Below are positions 1 through 7,119 of a stretch of DNA of 64,000 bases, one piece after another. The notes under the pieces are model-generated. The model was not told where the DNA came from, made no database searches, and was given only the letters and a program-made list of their open reading frames with translations. The DNA is from Sphingorhabdus sp. Alg231-15 (lineage in GTDB: Bacteria; Pseudomonadota; Alphaproteobacteria; Sphingomonadales; Sphingomonadaceae), in the NCBI RefSeq assembly GCF_900149705.1, contig NZ_LT703001.1, positions 1,240,001 through 1,304,000 of the forward strand, given 5' to 3'. The position numbers and the translations under genes are program-made. The number at the start of each line of letters is the position of its first letter. Position 1 is the first letter of the stretch.

Positions 1-477
1 GATTTCGCCAATCGCCTTTTTCGAACCACCCAGTTCGAATTTGGAAATGTGGCGTTCGCCCGTCGCGCTCGAGAGTGCGAGAATCACAGAATTGCGCTCA
101 ATCAGGCTCAGAATGAATTTCCCTGCACTTGAATCTGGAGCGGCATTGGACACCACAGCATTATTCCCTTTGTGATATGCCAAAAGAGAATCCGAAGATT
201 GGTCGTCGAACCTGAAACTCACGCTTCTCACGCCCAGTCCGGTTCGACCAAGAAAGTGTTTGCTGACAAAATGCAGGTAAATTGAACCCGCGTCGGCTTG
301 GTCACATTTGATGGCCAAAATCGCATTATTCTCAATTGACTCTAACGATGCGATCACACCGATCGGATGTGTGTCGGATTCCCGATTCTTGGTTACAGAC
401 CATTTATCGGCGGCGATTGATGCTCCGAGAGAATGAGCTGCTGTCAGGAAATACAAAGCCAAATATTTCAGAGTCAT
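1..477 (-). CDS. Exported protein, partial (runs off left edge); VasI-like pattern
   Basis: The frame is open without a stop for 159 codons from an ATG at 477 to the window edge, so the C-terminus is missing. The first about 22 residues are a signal peptide (MTLKYLALYFLTAAHSLGAS). The mature part begins with a Trp, contains a single Cys in the phrase LAIKCD, then KHFLG, VSFRFDD and near the end FELGGSKKAIGEI. That order of short motifs resembles the VasI-type family of small exported proteins known from type VI secretion loci and also as orphans; this is pattern recognition only. No other secretion gene is visible in the window. It lies 65 nt downstream of gloA on the same strand and could be the last gene of a short transcript. 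Confidence 0.6.
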   Translation of the reverse strand, partial: MTLKYLALYFLTAAHSLGASIAADKWSVTKNRESDTHPIGVIASLESIENNAILAIKCDQADAGSIYLHFVSKHFLGRTGLGVRSVSFRFDDQSSDSLLAYHKGNNAVVSNAAPDSSAGKFILSLIERNSVILALSSATGERHISKFELGGSKKAIGEI

Positions 478-542
478 GAAAGGTTTCCCGAAAGAAGCCA
501 TGGATTAGCACAAGCTCAGCTGGATTCCAGTATTTCGGATGA

Positions 543-959
543 TCACGAACCCGCTATCAGCTCGATGCGGTAACCATCGGGATCGAGCAGAAACGCTATC
601 ACATCGCGTTTACCATTCTGATCAGCATGAACCATTGCGCCTGGTGCGCGGAGCAACTCTACTCCGCTCTGTTCGAGCTGTCGGCAACACGCGTCGATAT
701 CATCAATTTCGAGAGCAATGTGACCAAAACTATCTCCGTGCGTATAGCAACGGGCATCATGATTGTATGTCAGTTCGATAACGCAGTTTTCAGCCTCATC
801 TCCATAACCGACAAATGAAAGTGTGAAACCTCCTTGTTCGTATATCTCTCGGCGCATTTCATCCATGCCCAGTTTGTTACAATAAAAGTCCAGGGAGGTT
901 TCAAGGTCACTGACGCGGATCATGGAATGCAGAATTCGGTTGGGTGTGGGATTGGTCAT
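543..959 (-). CDS. gloA: Lactoylglutathione lyase (glyoxalase I)
   Basis: This 138-residue VOC-superfamily protein converts the methylglyoxal-glutathione hemithioacetal to S-lactoylglutathione in the cytosol. It follows the Escherichia coli GloA pattern closely: LHSMIRVSDLETS, LSFVGYG, VIELTYN, FGHIALE and DPDGYRIELI are all present. The four expected metal ligands are visible as His11, Glu62, His80 and Glu133, the set of the Ni-type bacterial enzyme. Length is normal for the family. It lies between two exported small proteins on the same strand. A glutathione-dependent enzyme fits the several other glutathione-linked genes in the first 11 kb. Confidence 0.93.
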   Translation of the reverse strand: MTNPTPNRILHSMIRVSDLETSLDFYCNKLGMDEMRREIYEQGGFTLSFVGYGDEAENCVIELTYNHDARCYTHGDSFGHIALEIDDIDACCRQLEQSGVELLRAPGAMVHADQNGKRDVIAFLLDPDGYRIELIAGS

Positions 960-1038
960 ATTTTGTCCTGACTATTGGGAAGGGGCGCCGCGAGCGGTCC
1001 ACGAAGTGACCCGCTCGCGTACATTTTGTGAGAGAGTG

Positions 1039-1509
1039 TTAACTACAGATCTGGCCTGAGTAGCGGACAAGACCCTGCAAATTGTTGGGGTCGCGCAAAT
1101 CCACGACACCGTAGCTATTAAATTGACCGCCATAGCCTTCCAAAGTTCCGCGTCCGGCATTTTCCTGTACATGATATGTTATTTCGATCATGTAGCGGCC
1201 CGGTTTTCCAGGAATTGAAGTCAGGATCCCCAAGTCCTTGGTGTAAATCGATCCGCCGTCACTTCGGCCAAAATAATGCTCCATATCCATCTCGAGGCCG
1301 GTTGACGTCACCCGCTGACCGAGAATCTTGCCAGCAGCGTGTTGGACGCTACCCATGAGAGTCGCTGAGATGATCATCGGCTTTCCTTCTCCTTCGGCAA
1401 AAAAGTTTGGAAGAGCGACGCCGCCTAGATCCAAACAATCGGCGGCCTTCGCCTGGGTTGGTGCAGCGATGGCAAGAGCGACCCCCAAGAGGGATGTAGT
1501 AATTTTCAT
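1039..1509 (-). CDS. Secreted small protein of unknown function
   Basis: A 156-residue protein with a clear Sec signal peptide (about residues 1-22, ending AKA-AD). The mature part has only two cysteines, one at its very start (ADCLD) and one at its end (GQICS), so a disulfide linking the two termini in the periplasm is plausible. It is rich in Gly and beta-branched residues, suggesting a beta-sheet fold. I do not recognise the family. It is divergent from a TetR gene, and the 130-nt gap between them carries three copies of a TetR-style operator, so it is the likely target of that repressor. gloA lies 80 nt downstream on the same strand. Confidence 0.8.
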   Translation of the reverse strand: MKITTSLLGVALAIAAPTQAKAADCLDLGGVALPNFFAEGEGKPMIISATLMGSVQHAAGKILGQRVTSTGLEMDMEHYFGRSDGGSIYTKDLGILTSIPGKPGRYMIEITYHVQENAGRGTLEGYGGQFNSYGVVDLRDPNNLQGLVRYSGQICS

Positions 1510-1543
1510 TTTTGGTTCCTTTTGTGAGCGATTTCCATTTATA

Positions 1544-1623
1544 TAACGATCGCTATGTAACGATCGCTATGTCAGATATTGATTCCTTCACAAAGAGTCA
1601 ATATAAATATAATGATCGTTACA
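1544..1623. promoter_or_regulatory. Triple operator-like repeat between secreted-protein gene and tetR
   Basis: The 14-mer TAACGATCGCTATG occurs twice in exact head-to-tail tandem (1544-1557 and 1558-1571), and a third version, TAATGATCGTTACA, lies at 1610-1623. The core AACGATCGTT/AACGATCGCT is close to a perfect palindrome, as usual for TetR dimers. The third copy ends 6 nt before the GGAG ribosome site of the TetR gene; the tandem pair lies 35-62 nt upstream of the divergent secreted-protein gene. Control of both genes by the adjacent TetR protein is inferred. Confidence 0.7.
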
Positions 1624-1638
1624 TAAATGGAGTTTTTG

Positions 1639-2214
1639 ATGGCCAAGCAGGAAGACCGAAAGAGAAGAACCCGTGAAAAAATGATTTCTGCTGCCAGTCG
1701 GAATTTTCGTCAATCCGGATATAATGGCGTCGGAGTCGATACCATTGCGCGAGATGCCGAAGTCACGTCTGGGGCATTCTATGCCCATCTCAAATCAAAG
1801 GATGCCGCCTTCGAAATTGCCGTCAACGTGGGCTTGGACGAAGTCATCGCCGCCATTCCGAAATATCAGTCTGAGCACGGAAAAGACTGGGTCCGGGCTT
1901 TTGCAGACTATTATTTGGGAAAGCCGCACCGCGACGATCTGGCTTGTGGCTGCGCGATGACAACATTGTCTCCGGATGTTGTCCGTACCAACGATCATAT
2001 TCGCAAGTCCTATGAGAATCGGATGTCGGTGATTAGTGGGCTGATAGCGCAAGGATTGTCGGGAAAAAACGATGAGCAGCGTCAAGAGAAGGCCTGGATG
2101 CTTCTTTCCATCCTCATCGGAGGTTTGACGCTGGCAAGGGCGGTCAAATCAAAGAAGCTGGCATCCGGTATCTCCGCTTCAGCCAAAACGGCAGCGCTTG
2201 CCCTGGTTTCGTAA
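1639..2214 (+). CDS. TetR/AcrR family transcriptional regulator
   Basis: About 191 residues. The N-terminal helix-turn-helix is clear: TREKMISAASRNFRQSGYNGVGVDTIARDAEVT then SGAFYAHLKSKDAAF, the canonical TetR recognition-helix region at about residues 10-60. The C-terminal ligand-binding part is alpha-helical and contains a Cys-x-Cys (ACGCAM). The start chosen is the ATG at 1639 because GGAG at 1629-1632 is correctly spaced for it; an in-frame ATG at 1627 would overlap that site. It is divergent from a secreted protein and probably represses it and itself through the repeats at 1544-1623. The ligand is unknown. Confidence 0.9.
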   Translation: MAKQEDRKRRTREKMISAASRNFRQSGYNGVGVDTIARDAEVTSGAFYAHLKSKDAAFEIAVNVGLDEVIAAIPKYQSEHGKDWVRAFADYYLGKPHRDDLACGCAMTTLSPDVVRTNDHIRKSYENRMSVISGLIAQGLSGKNDEQRQEKAWMLLSILIGGLTLARAVKSKKLASGISASAKTAALALVS

Positions 2215-2331
2215 CGTGGCCACTGGACATGGTCATGGCATTGGGATGCGTTTTACCAACTTCGATTGGAAACCGGACGTTCAAGAAGCTGGCGCGGTCA
2301 TAAGCATGTTAGGTTTTTGACGCCATACAAA

Positions 2332-3309
2332 CTAAATGGAGAGGCCATCCGACAAAAGAACTTCTGCGGCTATTTGCTGAATCGTTCTTTGAGCCTCTTT
2401 GGCCAAAACTTCCACAATTTCGCCAGCCGGTATTGATTGGTTTATCTGATCAATTGCTTCACCGACAATTACGGGTGCCGTTACCGGGTCGTCCGACTTG
2501 ACTGCCAGATCAAAATGCCGTCTTTCACCGTCCAATGCCTTTTTCAGAGCGCTCTCTCGTCCATCCCATTTGTTAGTCGAAGCATTCCTCAGGCTCCTCA
2601 TTTTCCATTGTTCTGGCCAATCATAACCTCGCAAAAGATCAAATACGGAGCTTCTGACCGTATCGTCGCCTGAAGCTTTCAGTGCGGTATTTTTGGCTGC
2701 TTTTGAGGACAATGCTTCTGGAGCAGGAAAGAAGACGCTTCCGCACATCACACCCTTCGCCCCCAGCATCAAAGCGGCAGCCAATCCCCTGCCATCAGCA
2801 ATCCCGCCAGCGGCCACAACGGGCAGATCCGGAATCTTATCCACTATGGCGGGAACAAGAGGAAAAGTGGACCTTTCACCGCAATGTCCACCTGCCTCAG
2901 ATCCCTGTGCCACAATTATGTCTGCACCCAGATCAGCAGCCGATCTAGCTTGTTCTAGAGTCTGCACCTGGGCAATGAGCGTGATCCCCGACGATCTTAT
3001 CCGTCCAGCGTGGTTCTCGAGCCCGCCAAATGACAGCAGAATTGTTTTTGGCGAATAATCCAGGGCCAGGTCGAGCAGGCCCGGCTTTCGGTCCAGACTC
3101 CAACCGATAAAACCTACACCAATAGGGCTGGTACCAGCCTTGGATAACTGATCCCGCAACCAGACTTCATCTCCATAGCCACCACCAATCAACCCCAGTC
3201 CGCCAGCATCACTCACCGCAGCAGCGAGCTTTCCACCGCTCACTCCAGCCATTGGAGCGAGAATAATGGGGTGGCGAATACTCAGCAAAGACGTAATTCT
3301 ATCCGGCAT
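2332..3309 (-). CDS. Nitronate monooxygenase family flavoprotein
   Basis: A 325-residue TIM-barrel FMN enzyme of the NMO/2-nitropropane dioxygenase family, which oxidises alkyl nitronates such as propionate 3-nitronate with O2. Visible family motifs are PIILAPMAG (residues 14-22), GSEAGGHCGE (136-145, with the presumed catalytic His142), VVAAGGIADGRG (164-175) and GAKGVMCGS (183-191), the last two binding FMN phosphate. An AAGGAT ribosome site precedes the ATG. It is the last gene of a four-gene minus-strand run (glutathione transferase, NTF2-like, tautomerase, this gene). Family members also include enoyl-reductase-like enzymes, so the exact substrate is open. Confidence 0.9.
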   Translation of the reverse strand: MPDRITSLLSIRHPIILAPMAGVSGGKLAAAVSDAGGLGLIGGGYGDEVWLRDQLSKAGTSPIGVGFIGWSLDRKPGLLDLALDYSPKTILLSFGGLENHAGRIRSSGITLIAQVQTLEQARSAADLGADIIVAQGSEAGGHCGERSTFPLVPAIVDKIPDLPVVAAGGIADGRGLAAALMLGAKGVMCGSVFFPAPEALSSKAAKNTALKASGDDTVRSSVFDLLRGYDWPEQWKMRSLRNASTNKWDGRESALKKALDGERRHFDLAVKSDDPVTAPVIVGEAIDQINQSIPAGEIVEVLAKEAQRTIQQIAAEVLLSDGLSI

Positions 3310-3375
3310 GGAAATGATCCTTCATGCGATGGAGGGTTAGTAATGGTCAAACTGGCAGTCGAAATCCACACGGTA

Positions 3376-3588
3376 TCAGTGTGGCGGCGCTCGCATTTTC
3401 CGAAGTTCGGTGACTTGCGCTCCGCCGATACCCCAATTGTCCAGATCGACTTCATCTATCACGACGAATGTGGTTGACGGGTCTTTGCCGAGAACCTCAA
3501 CAAGCATTTCGGTGGTTCGCTCGATCAGAGCCGCTTTTTGCTCCTTGGTCACGCTCTCTTTCGTAACCTTGATATTGACGTATGGCAT
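3376..3588 (-). CDS. 4-oxalocrotonate tautomerase family protein
   Basis: A 70-residue protein beginning Met-Pro (MPYVNIKVTKESVT). In this superfamily the initiator Met is removed and Pro1 acts as the catalytic base in keto-enol tautomerisation. The pattern KEQKAALIERTTEMLVEVLGKDPSTTFVVIDEVDLDNWGIGG matches small 4-OT-type subunits, which assemble as hexamers. The Trp-Gly region near residue 52 and the Arg after it fit the family. Gaps are 26 nt to the upstream NTF2-like gene and 66 nt to the downstream nitronate monooxygenase, so co-transcription is likely. The physiological substrate cannot be told from sequence. Confidence 0.92.
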   Translation of the reverse strand: MPYVNIKVTKESVTKEQKAALIERTTEMLVEVLGKDPSTTFVVIDEVDLDNWGIGGAQVTELRKMRAPPH

Positions 3589-3614
3589 TTGTCATATTCC
3601 TTTCAAATCCATGT

Positions 3615-4046
3615 TTACCCCAACGCGGGATTGCCTGTTTTTTTGCTGTTTCGGTAAGTGTAATCGAACACTTTGGATAGGATCTGCCAACGTCCATCGA
3701 CTAGGATCAACGTCAGAAAATCTGTGAAATGCTTCTCGCCGATCGCGCATCGAACCCTGGCAAAAACCATCTTCGAACCAGCAAAATCAAGCGATACTAC
3801 CTCATCTACTCGATCCTCCTTCCGATCCGAAGGTGGTTCTCTTTTTGCAACCAGTTCGAAATATTCCGGCATCGTTTTTATCAACAAAGGACCACTGGCA
3901 GGAGAAGCATATGTGGCTTTTGGATGGAACACGGATCGAAGCGTTTCAACATCGCCGTAGTAGAGACCGTCAAAATAGGTCTCGAGGGCTGCCCAAATAT
4001 CGATCATACGAGACGGGAACATATTGTCGGAGAAATTGCGTTCCAC
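3615..4046 (-). CDS. NTF2-like / lumazine-binding-like domain protein
   Basis: A 143-residue cytosolic protein with the alpha+beta cone pattern: an N-terminal helix followed by YFDGLYYGDVETLRSVFHPKATYASP, then MPEYFELVAKREPPSDRKEDRVDEVVSLDFAGSKMVFARVRCAIGEKHFTDFLTLILVDGRWQILSKVFDYTY. This is the layout of the putative lumazine-binding (NTF2-like) family, small enzymes or binding proteins in varied catabolic loci. The start is GTG at 4046, and the preceding glutathione transferase stop TAG shares one base with it (TAGTG), which implies translational coupling. The role is unknown; it is probably part of the same pathway as its operon neighbours. Confidence 0.82.
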   Translation of the reverse strand: MERNFSDNMFPSRMIDIWAALETYFDGLYYGDVETLRSVFHPKATYASPASGPLLIKTMPEYFELVAKREPPSDRKEDRVDEVVSLDFAGSKMVFARVRCAIGEKHFTDFLTLILVDGRWQILSKVFDYTYRNSKKTGNPALG

Positions 4047-4660
4047 TAGTCCAATAGCCCTTCACTGGTCATCGCGCTGATCACTGAAGGCCTTTTGCTT
4101 AACCGTTCCATGTAGGCAGTTATGAGCGGGAAGTCGGAGAGGGACAAATCGACATATGTCGACCAAGACAGCACCACAAATGCGAACGCATCGGAAACGG
4201 TGAAGCTGCTCCCAGAAAGATACTCGCGGCCGTCTCGAAGGTTGTTTTCAAGAAATTGAACCAATCTCGAAATTCTGTTCAGATGCGCCTTTTTTTCGTT
4301 AGATCCAGGAGGTGTCTGCGTGAAAAACGGACCAAATGCATTGTGAAGTTCGGAAGACAGAAAATTGAGCATGCCATTTTGCTCGGCCCGTTCAATACTC
4401 GCAAAAGGGGCAGTGAGACCACTGTCTGGGAATTGATCTCCAATATGCTGCAATACAGCCGGTCCTTCGATCAATATTGTGCCGTCTTCGAGAACAAGTG
4501 CGGGGACATATCCCAGCGGATTGATCTCCCTGTAATCAGCACCCGTTTCCGTCCGCTGCTCGATCGTATCAACCATCTCGAGCGTGAAGCTCGCTTTCAG
4601 TTCTTCAAGAATGATGTGGCTTGCTAGTGAACAGGCACCTGGCTTGTAATATAGTTTCAT
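4046..4660 (-). CDS. Glutathione S-transferase, beta-class-like
   Basis: A 204-residue cytosolic transferase with an N-terminal thioredoxin fold (residues 1-80) and an all-helical C-terminal domain. The start MKLYYKPGACSL has Cys10 at the position used by bacterial beta-class enzymes for mixed disulfide formation with glutathione. The glutathione-binding elements NPLGYVPALVLEDG and IEGPAVLQHIGD are present. It is first in the minus-strand run gst - NTF2-like - tautomerase - nitronate monooxygenase, divergent from an HxlR regulator that starts 172 nt away. A role in conjugating or isomerising an electrophile handled by the operon is inferred. Confidence 0.92.
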   Translation of the reverse strand: MKLYYKPGACSLASHIILEELKASFTLEMVDTIEQRTETGADYREINPLGYVPALVLEDGTILIEGPAVLQHIGDQFPDSGLTAPFASIERAEQNGMLNFLSSELHNAFGPFFTQTPPGSNEKKAHLNRISRLVQFLENNLRDGREYLSGSSFTVSDAFAFVVLSWSTYVDLSLSDFPLITAYMERLSKRPSVISAMTSEGLLD

Positions 4661-4761
4661 TATAAAAGTCCCTTGATTGGAGGATGAAATGCAACCGCCG
4701 GCCGGTCGGGATGACAGGGGGCCGGAGGCCGGCGATTGCGCAAATCGAATTATTTGTTATG

Positions 4762-4776
4762 GTTTCAATTGTAAAC
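4762..4776. promoter_or_regulatory. Imperfect palindrome upstream of the gst operon
   Basis: The 15-mer GTTTCAATTGTAAAC is an imperfect inverted repeat around CAATTG, about 100 nt before the gst start. Its GTTTC and GTAAAC ends resemble the half-sites of the stronger motif at 4806-4821, so it might be a weaker second site for the HxlR regulator. This is tentative. Confidence 0.3.
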
Positions 4777-4805
4777 TTGATATCTAATAGAAACCTCATT
4801 ATTGA

Positions 4806-4821
4806 GTTTCCTTTTGGTAAC
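4806..4821. promoter_or_regulatory. HxlR-type operator, copy 1
   Basis: GTTTCCTTTTGGTAAC is an imperfect palindrome (GTTWCC-N4-GGTAAC) ending 11 nt before the ATG of the HxlR gene at 4833. Its position suggests autorepression and control of the divergent gst operon. A near-identical 16-mer occurs at 6873-6888. That recurrence is what makes it credible. Confidence 0.65.
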
Positions 4822-4832
4822 TAGGACTTGAT

Positions 4833-5183
4833 ATGCCATTGAAAATCAGAAAAAATCATAGCATTGATCCACCAGAGCCCTGTGCTCTGACCGAATGCAT
4901 GGCAATAATCGGTGGGGCTTGGACCACAAATGTGATCTGGAGTTTGCGCGCCGGTCCGCGCCGATTCAGCGAGTTGCGCATAGATATTCCGCCAATATCA
5001 CCGAAAGTACTGACCGCACGTTTGCGTGAGCTGGAGAGTCGGGGTGTGATTATCCGGGATGTGAAAGATACATCTCCACCGTCAGTGGAATATAGTCTGA
5101 CGACATTGGGTTCTGAACTGATTCCAGCAATAGAGGGTATTGTAAATGTTGGTCATCAACTGAAACAACAACGCCAGTCCTGA
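4833..5183 (+). CDS. HxlR family winged-helix regulator
   Basis: A 116-residue MarR-like winged helix of the HxlR family. The family signature is plain: CALTECMAIIGGAW, then IWSLRAGPRRFSELR, PPISPKVLTARLRELESRGVIIRDV and PPSVEYSLTTLGSELIPAI. Two cysteines, Cys17 and Cys22, sit just ahead of the first helix. In several HxlR proteins (for example YodB and QorR) N-terminal Cys residues sense quinones or electrophiles, which would suit the glutathione transferase and tautomerase next door. It is divergent from the gst operon and convergent with the secreted metallo-hydrolase gene, whose promoter holds a second copy of its presumed operator. Confidence 0.92.
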   Translation: MPLKIRKNHSIDPPEPCALTECMAIIGGAWTTNVIWSLRAGPRRFSELRIDIPPISPKVLTARLRELESRGVIIRDVKDTSPPSVEYSLTTLGSELIPAIEGIVNVGHQLKQQRQS

Positions 5184-5290
5184 TCTGACAATCAGGTGTC
5201 GTAGGAACCGAGACGTCATAAACTGGCGCTTCGAAAACGATATAATCAAATCAGCTTGAGTCGTTTTCAATGCTTCTGAACGCCGACGCC

Positions 5291-6745
5291 TTACTGGCAA
5301 ATTGACCGTTGTGATCGACACGGCAATCCCTCAAACTTCTCTACTGCCGTTTCAAATTCGGCCCATGCAATAGGCCGTCCACCATGTGCCGACAGGATTA
5401 TCGCGACATCAAGACGCAGATGATTCACCGCGTTGTACAATTCAACCGCGCGCCGACCCGCAGGCGTAATCTCCGATTCATGCAAGGCGGCGTAGTGATC
5501 AGCCTGAAAAAGCGTCCTGGCTTCGGGAACATAAATCAGCGCCAGCTCATCTACATGATTTGTTGCGACATTGTAGATTTCTACGGGCCCCTCATTGATC
5601 ACATCATTCAAGGTACGAAGCTGGATGCTATTTTCTTCCAATCCGGTCTCGCTCCGAATTTTCTCGATAGCTGCTTTAGGCGCAATCAGCGTCGCCCCGA
5701 GATCCAACGCTTCGGAGAGCCCTGCTAGATGGTCTGAGTGGTGATGTGTGGCGACCTGGAATTTTAATGGAGTTGCATTGCCTGTGGTCTTTTTGAACAT
5801 CTCATAGCGATCGCGCAACCCTGGATATCCGCCAGCGGCAATGACGTAATCTTCGGCATCGATAAAAACGGTGTAAGCTGGCCCCCTACCGACAAAATGT
5901 ACGCCCTCGCCAATTTTTTGAACCGTCATTTCCTGGTTGTCTACGCGAGCAGGCTCGTAGCGAAAGGATTTGTCGAGACCGAATATCGATGGTGCCACAT
6001 TTCCAACCGAAACGCGACGATCAACGCTAATGGTAACCGGCGTACTTCCTGCAAAAATGGAGAAATCAGCTGCATAAGCAATACCGCCAGCTTTCTTGTA
6101 ATTCCCAAAAATGTAATGAAGGGTTTGTGGGCCGCGGCTTCTCGTCATTTTCGATATCAGTCCGGTCGCTTCTGACACAAAAAGAGTCAATGGTGGGGAG
6201 TGAGGCATCTGTATTTCGACCTGTTGTTGCCTCTCTCCCAGATAGATTTCTCCGTCTTTCATCACAGCTGTTTCACGGTTCAGTACCAACGTTCGCGCAA
6301 GTAATGTGTCGCTTAAGCGAACGGCTCCCCCAAAAGCCGCGTCAAAGTCCGGGAAGCTTGCCGGGCGAACAAATCCGTCTTCATAATCAATCGTTGCTAT
6401 CGCATCCGGCAATGAAACCACCCGTAGATGGAGAGTTGCGTTCCAGTTGGACGTCCATCTCTCTTCGCTTCCTTTTCTGCGAACTAAGTCAAGTTGGGTA
6501 TCGCGTCGAAATGTAACGAATTCATCATAGGATGCAGTATAGCCCTGCCCCGGCAAAGCCTGTTTATACCTGTCCTGGAGACGAAAAGAATCCAGTTCGA
6601 TCAGTTCATCTCCGCCATACGCTTTTGCGACTTGATCAATCAGATCGTTAATCCTTTCACTTTCCTGTGCAGAAGCGGAATTTGCGCCCAGAGCCACTGA
6701 CATTAGAAAAAGGCCGGAAAAGGTATATTTTTTGACGTAGGACAT
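5291..6745 (-). CDS. Secreted metallo-beta-lactamase-fold hydrolase
   Basis: A 484-residue exported protein. A Sec signal peptide (MSYVKKYTFSGLFLMSVALGANSASA) is followed by about 250 residues of beta-rich, lipoprotein-carrier-like sequence, then a C-terminal metallo-beta-lactamase domain with the zinc motif HHHSDHLAG at about residues 334-342, a later NHVDE, FQADHYAA and LSAHGG. The substrate is unknown. The start is placed at the ATG 6745 because GGGAG lies 6 nt upstream; a GTG at 6766 is also in frame but would lie ahead of that site. A promoter with a TATAAT box at 6858-6863 carries an HxlR-type operator over its -35 region. Confidence 0.88.
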   Translation of the reverse strand: MSYVKKYTFSGLFLMSVALGANSASAQESERINDLIDQVAKAYGGDELIELDSFRLQDRYKQALPGQGYTASYDEFVTFRRDTQLDLVRRKGSEERWTSNWNATLHLRVVSLPDAIATIDYEDGFVRPASFPDFDAAFGGAVRLSDTLLARTLVLNRETAVMKDGEIYLGERQQQVEIQMPHSPPLTLFVSEATGLISKMTRSRGPQTLHYIFGNYKKAGGIAYAADFSIFAGSTPVTISVDRRVSVGNVAPSIFGLDKSFRYEPARVDNQEMTVQKIGEGVHFVGRGPAYTVFIDAEDYVIAAGGYPGLRDRYEMFKKTTGNATPLKFQVATHHHSDHLAGLSEALDLGATLIAPKAAIEKIRSETGLEENSIQLRTLNDVINEGPVEIYNVATNHVDELALIYVPEARTLFQADHYAALHESEITPAGRRAVELYNAVNHLRLDVAIILSAHGGRPIAWAEFETAVEKFEGLPCRSQRSICQ

Positions 6746-6857
6746 TTGTAGCTCCCGAAATAACACGCCAAAGCGTGAGTTTTCTGCAAGTTTTCATGAA
6801 AGTCGATAATTTGCTGGGTAGGTCCTGTACAACCGTAGGTCAAGTTATATAACGAGT

Positions 6858-6888
6858 ATTATATATTATGAAGTTTCCATTTGGTAAC
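6858..6888 (-). promoter_or_regulatory. Promoter of the secreted hydrolase with HxlR-type operator, copy 2
   Basis: Read on the minus strand, TATAAT lies at 6863-6858, and the -35 position 17 bp upstream (6886-6881) falls inside the palindrome GTTTCCATTTGGTAAC at 6873-6888. This 16-mer differs by one base from the copy beside the HxlR gene (4806-4821). A protein bound here would cover the -35 element. The predicted leader to the ATG at 6745 is about 105 nt. Confidence 0.6.
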
Positions 6889-6973
6889 TCGGTGATTCAA
6901 GTGCGAAAGGCTGACATCACCCAATAGTGTTCGCTTGTCTCCATCCTTGGGCTGCAAGCGGCTCCAAAATCTC

Positions 6974-7002
6974 CGGATCCAGCACAATTTTTGCTGGACC
7001 CG
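6974..7002 (-). terminator. Hairpin downstream of the DJ-1/PfpI gene
   Basis: TCCAGC at 6978-6983 pairs with GCTGGA at 6993-6998 around a 9-nt A/T-rich loop, extendable by GG/CC outside a mismatch. It lies about 120 nt past the stop of the DJ-1-like gene and before the promoter of the secreted hydrolase. No U-run follows, so it is at best a weak or factor-assisted terminator. The rest of the 374-nt gap 6746-7119 holds the hydrolase leader and promoter and nothing else that I recognise. Confidence 0.4.
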
Positions 7003-7119
7003 AAACGATCTGTAACGATTGTTAAATTCTGATCGCTTTTGTGATTTAACAGTTAAACCAAAAGCTACACTGGCCACATTATTTTGTCGCTCACAGCCTC
7101 TCCCAGTGATCAACGTTGG

